The translations under genes and the position numbers were made by a program. A stretch of DNA of 36,715 nucleotides, from the NCBI GenBank assembly GCA_002298885.1, contig DBMK01000024.1, forward strand, positions 9,925 to 46,639, given 5' to 3'. The notes under the pieces are model-generated. The model was not told where the DNA came from. It did not search any database and worked only from the letters and a program-made list of their open reading frames with translations. Below are positions 8,466 through 16,661 of this stretch, one piece after another; the stretch's first letter is position 1, and each line of letters opens with the position of its first letter. The stretch is from Anaerolineaceae bacterium UBA700 (GTDB lineage: Bacteria; Chloroflexota; Anaerolineae; Anaerolineales; Anaerolineaceae).

Positions 8466-9938
8466 TTAGCCCAATTTCCAACGCAATGTCCGCCAAAAAT
8501 AGCGCAGTACGGCCCGCAGGCCTTCTCCTTCGTACAACAAGGCCAACCGAGTACTGATGCTGACCCGGACCGGTTTGAGGTCGCCGGCGGTTAATTCGCT
8601 TAACTCTGGGATGGGTCGGGTTTGGCCGGACAGCATCGTCGGCAGGTAATCGCTGCAAACTAAATCCCAGGTCAGCTCCGGCATGCCCCGCCAGACGCGC
8701 GGGCAGGGGATATCGCTTATGGCTGTAAACACGGCCGCCTGGGTGTTCGGCTCAAAGCGGAGCGGAGGGTCCGGCTGCTTCAGCCATAGAGACCAACCCT
8801 GCCAATAGGCTGCTGCAGTGTGGAAATTGAGGCGGACGACCGCCGCCAGCAGCCCGAGCAGGTCCTGCGCTCCGGCGCTGATCAAGCGGCCGGTCCTGGA
8901 CCAGCCGCTCAGAAGCCTGGCGGTGAAATGGAGCCTGCCGTAGACCACATTCTTGAGCTTGACTGCGTTGGCGCCGGTGTCATTGGCCGGGCCCTGCCCG
9001 CCAAAGGCGTGGAACACAATGGCCTGCGGCGCGGCGCGCACGCTCCAGCCCATCAGCCGGGCTCGATATGACCATTCGCTGTCCTCATAGTACATGGGAA
9101 AGCGCTCGTCCAACGGTCCCACCTGCTCCCAGGCCTTGCGGCTGATGAGGGCCGCCGCCAGGCACATCGATGGCACATCGGAGACCTTGCTGTCAAACTG
9201 CCCCAGGTCAAGATGGCCGATGAAGTTGTCCATCCCCCAGCCAACCCGGCGCACCTGGTTGCCAATGCCGTTCAGAAAGGCCTCTGCCCAGGTAAAGTGC
9301 AGGCTGGCGGCAACTGCCGCGGTCTGCGGGGCATCCACGGCCGCGGCCAGGGCGGCGACTGCGCCCGGGTCGAGGCGCACGTCCTGGTTGAGGGCCAGGT
9401 AAAAATCGCCGCCGGCCTTGGCCAGGCCGGCATTGAGCGCTTTTGCGAACGGGACCGCCTGCTCCATTTTCAGCAGGCATACTTCCGGGTAATTGGCTGC
9501 CACCCATTCTGCAGTCCCATCGCCGGAGGCGTTGTCCACCAGGATGATCTCTTTGCACAGCATGGATTGGGCTTTTAAGGAGTCCAGGCAGTTGGGCATC
9601 CATTTCAAGCCGTTAAAGGCCACGATGACAGCCGAGATGGACGGACCGGAAGGAATTGGGCCTGGTTCCTGCCTGGCAGGTTGGTCCGGGGAGGGATGGT
9701 CAGCGCGCTGCAGCAGCCCGGCTTCGGCCAGGCAGGCCAGCCCGGCGGCAACGGCCGGCGGAGACGCCAGCCTGGCCCGGAACGAGGCTACCACTTCGCC
9801 CAGGGTGTGATCGCCGGCGGCCTGCCAGAGAGACAGCATCGTCTTATCCAGCGCCACTCTGCCGTTTTGGGGCGTCGATAGGGTTGGCCGGCCGGCGACG
9901 AACTCGGGTTTCACTTCAGCAGGAATGGAGTAGCGCAT
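8466..9938 (-). CDS. Family 2 glycosyltransferase with N-terminal PqqD-like winged-helix domain
   Basis: 490 aa. Residues 1-80 look like a PqqD/RRE-type winged helix: 'NGRVALDKTMLSLWQAAGDHTLGEVVASF' followed by 'VAAGLACLAEAGLLQRAD', matching the PqqD pattern of a short beta pair, a helix and an 'FL..L...GLL' end. A Pro-rich linker (80-99) leads to a full GT2 domain: 'ISAVIVAFNG', 'VDNASGDGT', 'ALNQDV' (NQD at the DxD position), and 'YYEDSEWSYRARLMGW' with the ED base. About 190 further residues lie C-terminal to the catalytic core and are of no family I recognise. No Shine-Dalgarno is visible before the ATG. A TAGAAT hexamer (9959-9964, minus) is a possible -10. It is the first gene of block A, just after the terminator of the preceding gene, so it needs its own promoter. 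Confidence 0.85.
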   Translation of the reverse strand: MRYSIPAEVKPEFVAGRPTLSTPQNGRVALDKTMLSLWQAAGDHTLGEVVASFRARLASPPAVAAGLACLAEAGLLQRADHPSPDQPARQEPGPIPSGPSISAVIVAFNGLKWMPNCLDSLKAQSMLCKEIILVDNASGDGTAEWVAANYPEVCLLKMEQAVPFAKALNAGLAKAGGDFYLALNQDVRLDPGAVAALAAAVDAPQTAAVAASLHFTWAEAFLNGIGNQVRRVGWGMDNFIGHLDLGQFDSKVSDVPSMCLAAALISRKAWEQVGPLDERFPMYYEDSEWSYRARLMGWSVRAAPQAIVFHAFGGQGPANDTGANAVKLKNVVYGRLHFTARLLSGWSRTGRLISAGAQDLLGLLAAVVRLNFHTAAAYWQGWSLWLKQPDPPLRFEPNTQAAVFTAISDIPCPRVWRGMPELTWDLVCSDYLPTMLSGQTRPIPELSELTAGDLKPVRVSISTRLALLYEGEGLRAVLRYFWRTLRWKLG

Positions 9939-9989
9939 TTGGGTTAATATTTAAGTTTATTCTATCATGCGCTTTTCGATAATAAAAAA

Positions 9990-10028
9990 TTGGGTCTGGT
10001 TTGCCGCTTTGCCGCAAACCAGACCCAA
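9990..10028 (-). terminator. Rho-independent terminator of the beta-helix gene
   Basis: A 15-bp perfect stem (9990-10004 paired with 10014-10028) and a 9-nt loop, followed on the minus strand by a T-rich tract (read from 9989 to 9983). The stem is G/C-rich near its base (GGGTCTGG). On the plus strand it is also followed by T residues (10034-10040), so it could work in both directions. It lies 21 nt after the stop of the beta-helix gene at 10049 and separates that gene from block A. Confidence 0.85.
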
Positions 10029-10048
10029 ACCATATTTTTTATCTGGTG

Positions 10049-12247
10049 CTATTTTCTTGTGATCGGGATGAAATTCTTATATAAAGTTTGGACCTTGATC
10101 AACTTGACGGGAATGGAAATTGGATCGGCTGAGGAAGACGTGACCTGGACGGTGGTGTTGTAAGTCCCGTAGTTAACCACCCCGGGCTCGAGCCGGAAGA
10201 CGACGGTGGTTCCACAGGCCCCGCTGGTCTGCTGGTTCGTGCCGGAGGTGCCGAAATAGAGCCAGCTCCCGCTGGCGGCGGCATTCCAGCTAATTCCCTG
10301 GCCAAACGTAGCATCGATCTGTCCGTATAATGTCACCGAATTGTTTTTATCGGTCATCAGGCTGATGCTGGTCGGCCTTGCGGCCAGGGCAGGCTTAGTT
10401 AATTTATATTCGACTGCTCCAACATCAGGCGCAGCGCCTTGCGGACGCGAAACCCCATCGATGTCGACCGTAGTCGAGCTGCCGCGTGCCTGGTCGATGG
10501 CACTGGAACCGGCCGCCAGGTGGTAGTCGTAGTTTGGGCTGCCGGGGGAGGCGTAACCCACGCTGGCATTATATATGGGGCTGTTCAAGGTGATGTTTCC
10601 CGCTGCCATCGGACGGCCATCCGAATTTGTATCCCGAGTATTATTTGCAAATAGAACGCTGGTGAACGTTGCCGAGTTGTTCTTTAGAACGGTTACTGCC
10701 GAGCTGCTGCCACCCCAAGTGTTGTCAGAAATAATACTATAGCGCATCGTCAGGCTGCTCAAACTGCTGGCGGTTCCGTCGCCGTTGCCCAAAACGGTTA
10801 TTGCCTGGCCTACTTTCAATCCTGAGCCTAGCTGGTTGCGGGCAAAGGTTGAATGGGTTACCACAGCCTGGACGCCCTGAAAAACAGCTCCTCCGCCGCC
10901 TCCGCCGATGATTGTTCCGGGAGTGCCTACTTCGGCTTTATTATCGGCAAAGACTGAATTTGTAATGGTGATCGTACGGGTCCCGCTGGAGCCCCAATAA
11001 ACAAAATAACCACCTCCACCGCCCGGGGCGCCGGCCTGGTAGCTTGTAGAAGAACCACCGGCCTTGGCGTTATTTGCAATCACCCAGGTCTGGTCGACTG
11101 TCGTATCTGAGTCATCCGTCATCAGGCCGCCGCCCATCCCGGCGCCGCCAATTTTGGCTACTCCACCTGTAACAGAATTTCCCTGGATTCGGGCGTTCGT
11201 AAGCTTAAACGAGCCTTTTTCGGTTTCAAATGCGCCCCCAAATCCTCCACCGGCACTCCCATTCGAGCCGGCATTACCACCCACAGCCTGGTTCCCGGTT
11301 GCGGTTACATTTCGAAAGTCGATATTGCTCCCAACGGAGAATCCGCCGGCTCCGCCCAGTGCATCCGCTAACAGCCCTCCATCGGAGCCGCTGCCGGAGG
11401 AGCTTCCGGCACGCGCAGAGTTATTGGTAAAGGTAAGATTGGTCCCCGATAAAGTGGCTTGATAGGTAAATATGGCGCCGCCCAGCGAAACACCTCCCCG
11501 GCTGGAGCCGCTGCCGCCGGCAGCCGTATTTCCGATAAAAGTGACATTCGTCAGCGAGGAACTGCCTTGCTTGGTGGATTGGATAGCCAGAGCGCCGCCC
11601 GAGCCAGATCCACCGGCCGGCGACGAATTATTTGCCCCGACCGAGCGATTATTCAAGAAAGTTACATTGCGCAGCGTTACGGAACTCAACTGCGCCCACA
11701 TGCCGCCGCCGAAACCTGCATTAACAAAATTATCCGTAGTAGGCGATCCCTGGGCGAGGCCGTTTTGGATTGTAAAACTATCCATGGTCAGGTTTGCGGT
11801 GGTGTTATATGCTACGATGGCAACCCCGCGTCGGCTCCCGCCGCCATCGATAACGGTCGGGTTTTGCTGCAGGTTCGGGCCGGACCAATTCGAAGGGTTG
11901 TAGCCCCCATAAATACTGAGGTTCTTATCGACAATGCACACAACCGCTCGCGTTACCAGGAAGCTGCATGTATCGACACTGCCGTTGTAGTTATAGGTCC
12001 CTCCGGCCACCATGATCGTGTCTCCGGAAGACGCCCTTTTGTCAATTGCATATTGAATAGTGCGGCAGGGAGCGCTCTGGCTGCCGCAGGATGCGCTGTC
12101 GCTGCCGCTGGTGGAAACTCGAATGATCGATGCTGCTTTTACAACAAGGGGGGTAGAGACTCCATTCATTAAGAACAGAGTCAGGATAAACACAAGGCAA
12201 GTTCGGTATACACTTTGGAGGTAGTTTCTCGTTTTTTCTGCCGGCAT
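10049..12247 (-). CDS. Secreted parallel beta-helix surface protein (choice-of-anchor Q type)
   Basis: 732 aa exported protein. An N-terminal signal peptide (about residues 15-38, 'LVFILTLFLMNG' with a likely cut after 'VVKA') is followed by 'SGSDSASCGSQSAPCRTIQYAI', the usual beginning of bacterial parallel beta-helix proteins. Residues about 80-560 are rich in Gly, Ser, Asn and Thr and contain repeated 'LTNVTFIGNTA' and 'FRNVTATGNQA' type rungs, as in pectate-lyase-like folds. Near 580-615 'YHLAAGSSAIDQAR' and 'DIDGVSRPQGAAPDVGAVEY' match the choice-of-anchor Q signature. Residues about 630-720 look like a beta-sandwich of BACON type. The last residues 'LYKNFIPITRK' resemble the short hydrophobic tail of Chloroflexota surface proteins. 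The ATG at 12247 follows AAAAGG. A promoter-like pair lies 20-50 nt upstream. Function is probably adhesion or sheath structure; an enzyme acting on glycans cannot be excluded. Confidence 0.85.
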   Translation of the reverse strand: MPAEKTRNYLQSVYRTCLVFILTLFLMNGVSTPLVVKAASIIRVSTSGSDSASCGSQSAPCRTIQYAIDKRASSGDTIMVAGGTYNYNGSVDTCSFLVTRAVVCIVDKNLSIYGGYNPSNWSGPNLQQNPTVIDGGGSRRGVAIVAYNTTANLTMDSFTIQNGLAQGSPTTDNFVNAGFGGGMWAQLSSVTLRNVTFLNNRSVGANNSSPAGGSGSGGALAIQSTKQGSSSLTNVTFIGNTAAGGSGSSRGGVSLGGAIFTYQATLSGTNLTFTNNSARAGSSSGSGSDGGLLADALGGAGGFSVGSNIDFRNVTATGNQAVGGNAGSNGSAGGGFGGAFETEKGSFKLTNARIQGNSVTGGVAKIGGAGMGGGLMTDDSDTTVDQTWVIANNAKAGGSSTSYQAGAPGGGGGYFVYWGSSGTRTITITNSVFADNKAEVGTPGTIIGGGGGGAVFQGVQAVVTHSTFARNQLGSGLKVGQAITVLGNGDGTASSLSSLTMRYSIISDNTWGGSSSAVTVLKNNSATFTSVLFANNTRDTNSDGRPMAAGNITLNSPIYNASVGYASPGSPNYDYHLAAGSSAIDQARGSSTTVDIDGVSRPQGAAPDVGAVEYKLTKPALAARPTSISLMTDKNNSVTLYGQIDATFGQGISWNAAASGSWLYFGTSGTNQQTSGACGTTVVFRLEPGVVNYGTYNTTVQVTSSSADPISIPVKLIKVQTLYKNFIPITRK

Positions 12248-12632
12248 TATTTACCTTTTATTCGAACAATATACGGGTATAACTGATACGTCGCCAAATG
12301 ATGCAATAGGTTATGCAAAACTGACAAACGTTTGCCCGGAATTTCTCGACCCCTCCTTCACTCAGGCATCTTTTCGATGAATTTCAGTGCTTGTATTATT
12401 ATCAGCAATCGCGATGTTTCATCTATATTTTCGAACTCTATCAATTCTTCTTAATAGCGATTATAGCTATTTCGCAATTGGAAATCCCTTACAATCTTGA
12501 AAGTCTACCGTATAGCTTAAATTCGGCAAAAAATTAGTAGGGGTGTAAGGATAAGCAATAATTGTTTGATCCTATTACAATTGAATTTCTGGCTGAAGTA
12601 AAATAGGGAAGTCTTGTGGAAAAAAGCTTGGC
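12248..12632. other. AT-rich divergent intergenic region
   Basis: 385 nt between the beta-helix gene (minus) and the methyltransferase gene (plus), clearly more AT-rich than the flanking blocks. It must hold promoters for both genes. One candidate for the minus strand is listed separately. On the plus strand TTACAA (12576-12581) and TAAAAT (12600-12605) are spaced by 18 nt but match the -35 poorly. I see no tRNA, hairpin terminator, IS end or conserved small reading frame here. Confidence 0.6.
12268..12297 (-). promoter_or_regulatory. Candidate sigma70-type promoter of the beta-helix gene
   Basis: On the minus strand TTGGCG (12297-12292) and TATATT (12273-12268) are separated by 18 nt and lie about 20 nt before the ATG at 12247. 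Matches to consensus are 4/6 and 5/6. The predicted leader is short. It is a pattern match only, and other AT-rich hexamers are nearby. Confidence 0.3.
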
Positions 12633-13706
12633 ATGAACCTCGTAATTTGGAAAGAACCTATGCCGTCGTCAAAGAATATCGACAGTTCTGTATATTATAA
12701 AGACCACTACTGGAACGATTATTCGCGAGTAGTGGAATATATGAGTGAGAATTTTAGCGGGGATAAGACTATTTATTGGATGCAACATTTCAGAGAAAAA
12801 TACTGCCACCCCAAACCTAAACTTGCTCTTTCATTTAATTGTGGCAATGGCTGGGTCGAAAGGTCGATTATCGATAACGGAATCGCGGAAAAAATAATTG
12901 CTTTTGATATTTCGCGTGATTTGCTGCAAGTAGCTAAGAAAGAGAAGAACGACCGCTCTATCGAATATTTCCAGGCAGATGTCAACCAGATTGACTTTGC
13001 CGCTGACCAATTTGATCTCATAATCAATGTGGCCGCTCTTCACCACACCCAGTTCATAGACCGATTTGTACGGATCTTGTGCAAGACCTTGAAACCCGGC
13101 GGCCTTTTCGTTAATTTCGACTACATCGGTCCACACCGCAATCAATATCCAGTATCCCAATGGAATTTAATCCGTAAAATCAATCAGAGCCTACCTGAAA
13201 ATGCTCGAAGATCGCCTCTGATCTACTCGCATTTGCCAACGATGTTATCGGTTGACCCAACAGAAGCGATTCATTCAGAGCTGATCATCGAGACGGTCCA
13301 ACAATATTTTGATTTATTGGAGAGGCGCGATACCGGTGGTGGGATTGCATATGAGATCCTAACCCATAACGAGAATCTTCCGAAGCTCGAAAAGAAAGTT
13401 CAAGACGAAGTGCTCGATTACGTGTTAAGAATGGATAGGGAACTCACGATTGAGAAAAAAGTCCCCCCTATGTTCTCGTATTTTGTGGGGCGTCCACAAA
13501 AGTCGATTCTTAAAGATTCTGATACCTTAATAAAATTGACGGAACGTGAAAATCGAAGAGAAAAATTGGCCGAAAAATGGTTTGGAAGTTATTATCTTAG
13601 CGATACTTTGAAGATGGTATTCCATCGATTATATGTCAGCATAAATCGTAGATTCCCTTCAACAACAACGCTAATAAAAAAAATCATCCGAAAAATTCTC
13701 TATTAA
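12633..13706 (+). CDS. Class I SAM-dependent methyltransferase
   Basis: 357 aa. The central part has the Rossmann methyltransferase motifs: 'ALSFNCGNGWVER' (motif I, a variant of DxGxGxG), 'AFDIS' (end of strand 2), 'QADVNQIDF', and 'FDLIINVAALHH', then 'LKPGGLFVNFDYIGPHR'. The N-terminal 60 residues are charged and aromatic; the C-terminus ends in a basic, hydrophobic stretch ('TLIKKIIRKILY') that may touch the membrane. The substrate is not known; context suggests a sugar or glycan end. The base composition is distinctly more AT-rich than the neighbouring minus-strand genes, which suggests acquisition. It is the only plus-strand gene left of 23 kb, and converges on the next gene, sharing a TTAA at the stop codons. 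The start could also be ATG at 12660, which has GGAAAG at a good distance. Confidence 0.85.
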   Translation: MNLVIWKEPMPSSKNIDSSVYYKDHYWNDYSRVVEYMSENFSGDKTIYWMQHFREKYCHPKPKLALSFNCGNGWVERSIIDNGIAEKIIAFDISRDLLQVAKKEKNDRSIEYFQADVNQIDFAADQFDLIINVAALHHTQFIDRFVRILCKTLKPGGLFVNFDYIGPHRNQYPVSQWNLIRKINQSLPENARRSPLIYSHLPTMLSVDPTEAIHSELIIETVQQYFDLLERRDTGGGIAYEILTHNENLPKLEKKVQDEVLDYVLRMDRELTIEKKVPPMFSYFVGRPQKSILKDSDTLIKLTERENRREKLAEKWFGSYYLSDTLKMVFHRLYVSINRRFPSTTTLIKKIIRKILY

Positions 13707-15256
13707 CTGACCCCAATCGCTCCTAACTGTTCTTTGAGATTATTTTGAAAATTCTGGCTTGAATATTTATGACTGTCTGCCAGGGCAGAGGCGGCCAGCA
13801 ATTGTCGTAGACTTGGATTTACTGCAAGGTTCCAGGTGAATTGTTTTAATTCATCCAGCGTACTCCACAAATACCCGTTTTCTCCGTGCCGTACGATCTC
13901 CGGCTGCCCGCCTTTGGCAATGACCACCGGCACGCAGCCTGCGGCCATGCCTTCGACCGTGGTGATGCCGAAATGTTCGAACCGGACGGGATCGCGGGCT
14001 TCATCTTCACCATAGCCGCTGGCGTGCCAGTAAATGGCGCTTTCGTTGTACAGCTTGAGCAAATCAGGGTAGGCCATATCCGGGTGGACCTTGATCGGAT
14101 AATTGGCCGCTTCGGATATGATCTCTGCCAGGTACTTTTCGTGCAGGTTGCCCGGGGTCGATCCGCCGACCAGGTGCAGTTCCCAATCCTTCAGCCCGCC
14201 ATCGACCAGGCCTTTGAATGCCTTCACCATTTCCAGGTGTTTCTTATTGTGCCCGCCGGCAAAAAAGCGCCCCACGCTGAGCACCTGGTTCTTCTTGGGC
14301 GCCGGCGAAAAGTTCTCGATGTCGATCGGCGGATAGAGCACTGCGCTGTCCCGCTTCCAATAGGTCTTTATCCAGCGCCGGGTATATTCAGAGATGGCCC
14401 AGAGCGCGTCGTAAGAATCGATTGCGTCATGGAGGTCGGAATGGGGAAGGGGCAGCAACTGGAAGCGCGCCCCGTATTCTCCCAGGGCGCCGCCGAGGAT
14501 GGAGTGGAAGGACTTGAACCGCGGCGTGTTTACGACGAGCGGGGAAAGCGCCAGGCGGGCGGCCCTGGATAGAGAATGATCCAGACCGGGCGCCTCGAAG
14601 CTTAAATCGTGCAAGCGGTTGGGAGATGCCGGGACATTCAGCGTAATTGGCCTGGATTCATCCAATGTGCTGAAGCGAATTACTTCGACGATCTGCCCGT
14701 CCAGCACCAGGCGAACCTCTCCGATGGCCGGGTGCAGGCTGGCCAATTGAAAACTGACCTGGTAAGCTTCACTGCTCGGCGGCAGCTTGAAGCGCAAGGG
14801 AAACCCTACCTCTAACTGGCGTAAATTGGATGATCCCGTCCGAAAGCGCTCAAAACCTTCGGAAAGGGTGGGCACCATAAACCAGCGTTTCAATGCCCAG
14901 CCGAGGCGATAGCGCAGGCGCGCATTTCCGCCCGCCCCAGGAGCGGCGGGGAAATAGATCACCGCCGCGCTGTGCGGCGCCTTCGAGGGGATGAAATCCA
15001 TGTAGGACGCATTGATAAACAGGTCGTATTCGCTGGTTAAGGGGGTGACCTCTAAGGCGCTGCGGCTCGGAATCACGTCGATACACACACGGGATAAATC
15101 AAGGTTCAAACGGTGCGAAATCTCATCGGCAGGCACGGGTTTGTGGGTAATCACGTGCACGTCGTGGTTCTGGCTTAAATATTGAGCGATGGTGAGGCTG
15201 TGTTTTTCGCCGCCGCCCAGGGTTGCAAGCCATCGGTTGTACATGCCGACTTTCAT
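13703..15256 (-). CDS. Family 4 glycosyltransferase with inserted beta-sandwich domain
   Basis: 517 aa, longer than a usual GT4 (about 370-420). The N-terminal domain starts 'MKVGMYNRWLATLGGGEKHSLTIAQYLS', and the C-terminal domain shows 'VLSVGRFFAGGHNKKHLEMVKAF' and an EX7E motif 'EHFGITTVE' followed by 'GMAAGCVPVV'. Between the two halves of the N-terminal fold, at residues about 126-250, lies an all-beta insert with alternating hydrophobic strands ('YQVSFQLASLHP', 'EVRLVLDGQIVEVIRF', 'ITLNVPAS'), ending in 'AARLALSPLVVN', like the jelly-roll domains seen in other surface-glycan enzymes. It is the last gene of block C, and its stop overlaps that of the convergent methyltransferase. The donor is unknown; the insert may bind acceptor glycan (inference). 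Confidence 0.87.
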   Translation of the reverse strand: MKVGMYNRWLATLGGGEKHSLTIAQYLSQNHDVHVITHKPVPADEISHRLNLDLSRVCIDVIPSRSALEVTPLTSEYDLFINASYMDFIPSKAPHSAAVIYFPAAPGAGGNARLRYRLGWALKRWFMVPTLSEGFERFRTGSSNLRQLEVGFPLRFKLPPSSEAYQVSFQLASLHPAIGEVRLVLDGQIVEVIRFSTLDESRPITLNVPASPNRLHDLSFEAPGLDHSLSRAARLALSPLVVNTPRFKSFHSILGGALGEYGARFQLLPLPHSDLHDAIDSYDALWAISEYTRRWIKTYWKRDSAVLYPPIDIENFSPAPKKNQVLSVGRFFAGGHNKKHLEMVKAFKGLVDGGLKDWELHLVGGSTPGNLHEKYLAEIISEAANYPIKVHPDMAYPDLLKLYNESAIYWHASGYGEDEARDPVRFEHFGITTVEGMAAGCVPVVIAKGGQPEIVRHGENGYLWSTLDELKQFTWNLAVNPSLRQLLAASALADSHKYSSQNFQNNLKEQLGAIGVS

Positions 15257-15275
15257 ACACGTCTCCAGAGCCAGG

Positions 15276-16661
15276 TCAGGTTGTCAGCCACCGATCGATC
15301 TCCTCCGCGCTTGTGCGGCGTTTCCCGAGGATGCCAGTCCGATCCCAGAGCAGCCGCGGCAGCCAGACCAAGAGGGATAGGCAAGACTTATATTGGATTT
15401 TCAGGTTATTCCAAATTGCTCTTCGACCGGCGTCACGCCTTATAAATGCCTTTGCCAGCCCGAGCGTGTGTTTGACGGCGGCGAGGTAATACCGGCCCCA
15501 GTTGCGGGCGACCTGGCGGAAACTCCCATTTTTCATCAGCATCGCCAGGCGGTTGCGGCTGGTATGGAACAAGAACGAGGGAGACCATTCTTTGGAGGAC
15601 CCGCAGTGGATGTGGCGGATGACGGCGTCACTGGCATAAATTATGTCCCAGCCGCTCAAACGGGCCCGCCACGAAAGGTCGGTATCCTCGTAATACATGA
15701 AGAAGCGCTCGTCGAAGGCGCCGATCTCGTCGATCAGGCTGCGCCGGATCAAAAGGTTTGCGCCGCAAGCCGCAAAAATCGGCTCGCTGGCGTACTGCGA
15801 CCGGTCGACCTCAAAAAACAGTTCGTTGTTTTGGGCGTAAGTGCCCCGGTCTTGACCGTACCCGTCCCGGTTGACGGTGGAGCCGGCGTTCTGCACCAAA
15901 GGCACTGCCTGGCTGCGAGCCGTCGCGGGCAAGTTTACTTCGCATAGCTTCGAACTGGCGGCGTCCACATCCCATTCGGCCAGCACCGCGCCGCCCAGTT
16001 TTAGACGGGCGTGTATCCCGCGGCCTGCGGCGTGCGGCGCTGAAAGGGTAAAACGCAATACCCAACCATCGTCTCCCGGGGGCACGGGTATGCCCAATGC
16101 CGCTCCGCCGTCCGTCCAGCGGAACCGGGTTCCGCCAAACTCCTCCCAGCCGTAAAAGCCCTGCAAATACTGCACCACGCCGCGCTCCAACCCGCTGTTG
16201 ACGTTCGAGAGCATGACCCCTAGCCTGCGGGGGTCGTTCTCACCGGGCACAAGAATATCCGATTCCAGGCACACTTCGAGCTGGTCGTAGAAAAGCCGTG
16301 AGTGGCCGTTGACCATCCCGGCCCTCGGGTTCGCTTCGGCTGCCTGGACCAGTTTTTCGAGCCAATCCGGGAGCGGCGCCGTGTCGTTGTTGAGCAGCGC
16401 CAGGTACTCCCCGCGCCCTGCTTTGAAAGCAATGTTGTTTCCGCCGGCAAATCCCAGATTGCGCCCGTTTTCGAGAACGCGCACCCACAGGTATTGGTCG
16501 CGGATAAGTTCGAGCGACCCATCTGTTGAGCCGTTATCTGAGACAATCACTTCAAATGAATCGGCCGGGTAGGTTTGAGCGCGCAAACCGTCCAGGCAAG
16601 CAGGGAGGAAATGCTTGCCATTGTAGTTCACGATCACGACGGACACGAATGGTACCGGCAT
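15276..16661 (-). CDS. Family 2 glycosyltransferase with inserted beta-sandwich domain
   Basis: 461 aa GT2. The catalytic core is split: 'VSVVIVNYNG', 'SDNGSTDGS' and 'LLNNDTAPLPDW' lie before residue 100, and 'ACGANLLIRRSLIDEIGAFDERFFMYYEDTDLSWRARLSGW' after 297. Residues about 135-253 are an insert that normal GT2 proteins lack, containing 'GTRFRWTDGGAALGIPVPP', 'WVLRFTLSAP' and 'IHARLKLGGAVLAEWDV', with the alternating pattern of a beta-sandwich. The part 'VQNAGSTVNRDGYGQDRG' after it belongs to the normal GT2 fold. The ATG overlaps the stop of the upstream gene by one base (TAATG). The 'NND' motif and the ED base suggest an active rhamnosyl-type transferase, but the acceptor is unknown. 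Confidence 0.88.
   Translation of the reverse strand: MPVPFVSVVIVNYNGKHFLPACLDGLRAQTYPADSFEVIVSDNGSTDGSLELIRDQYLWVRVLENGRNLGFAGGNNIAFKAGRGEYLALLNNDTAPLPDWLEKLVQAAEANPRAGMVNGHSRLFYDQLEVCLESDILVPGENDPRRLGVMLSNVNSGLERGVVQYLQGFYGWEEFGGTRFRWTDGGAALGIPVPPGDDGWVLRFTLSAPHAAGRGIHARLKLGGAVLAEWDVDAASSKLCEVNLPATARSQAVPLVQNAGSTVNRDGYGQDRGTYAQNNELFFEVDRSQYASEPIFAACGANLLIRRSLIDEIGAFDERFFMYYEDTDLSWRARLSGWDIIYASDAVIRHIHCGSSKEWSPSFLFHTSRNRLAMLMKNGSFRQVARNWGRYYLAAVKHTLGLAKAFIRRDAGRRAIWNNLKIQYKSCLSLLVWLPRLLWDRTGILGKRRTSAEEIDRWLTT

Noticed and set aside
8446..8658. N-terminal extension of the GT4 gene (71 residues)
   Set aside because: The added residues are Arg/Pro-rich and overlap the GT2 gene; conserved GT4 sequence begins at the TTG at 8445.
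9645..9938. RiPP biosynthesis cluster suggested by the PqqD-like domain
   Set aside because: No precursor peptide, radical SAM enzyme, protease or dedicated exporter is seen in the window, so the domain is reported only as a fusion.
11459..12172. Open frame of 237 codons on the plus strand opposite the beta-helix gene
   Set aside because: Low-complexity sequence of the antisense of a Gly/Ser/Asn-rich repeat protein; no signal peptide, motif or ribosome-binding site.
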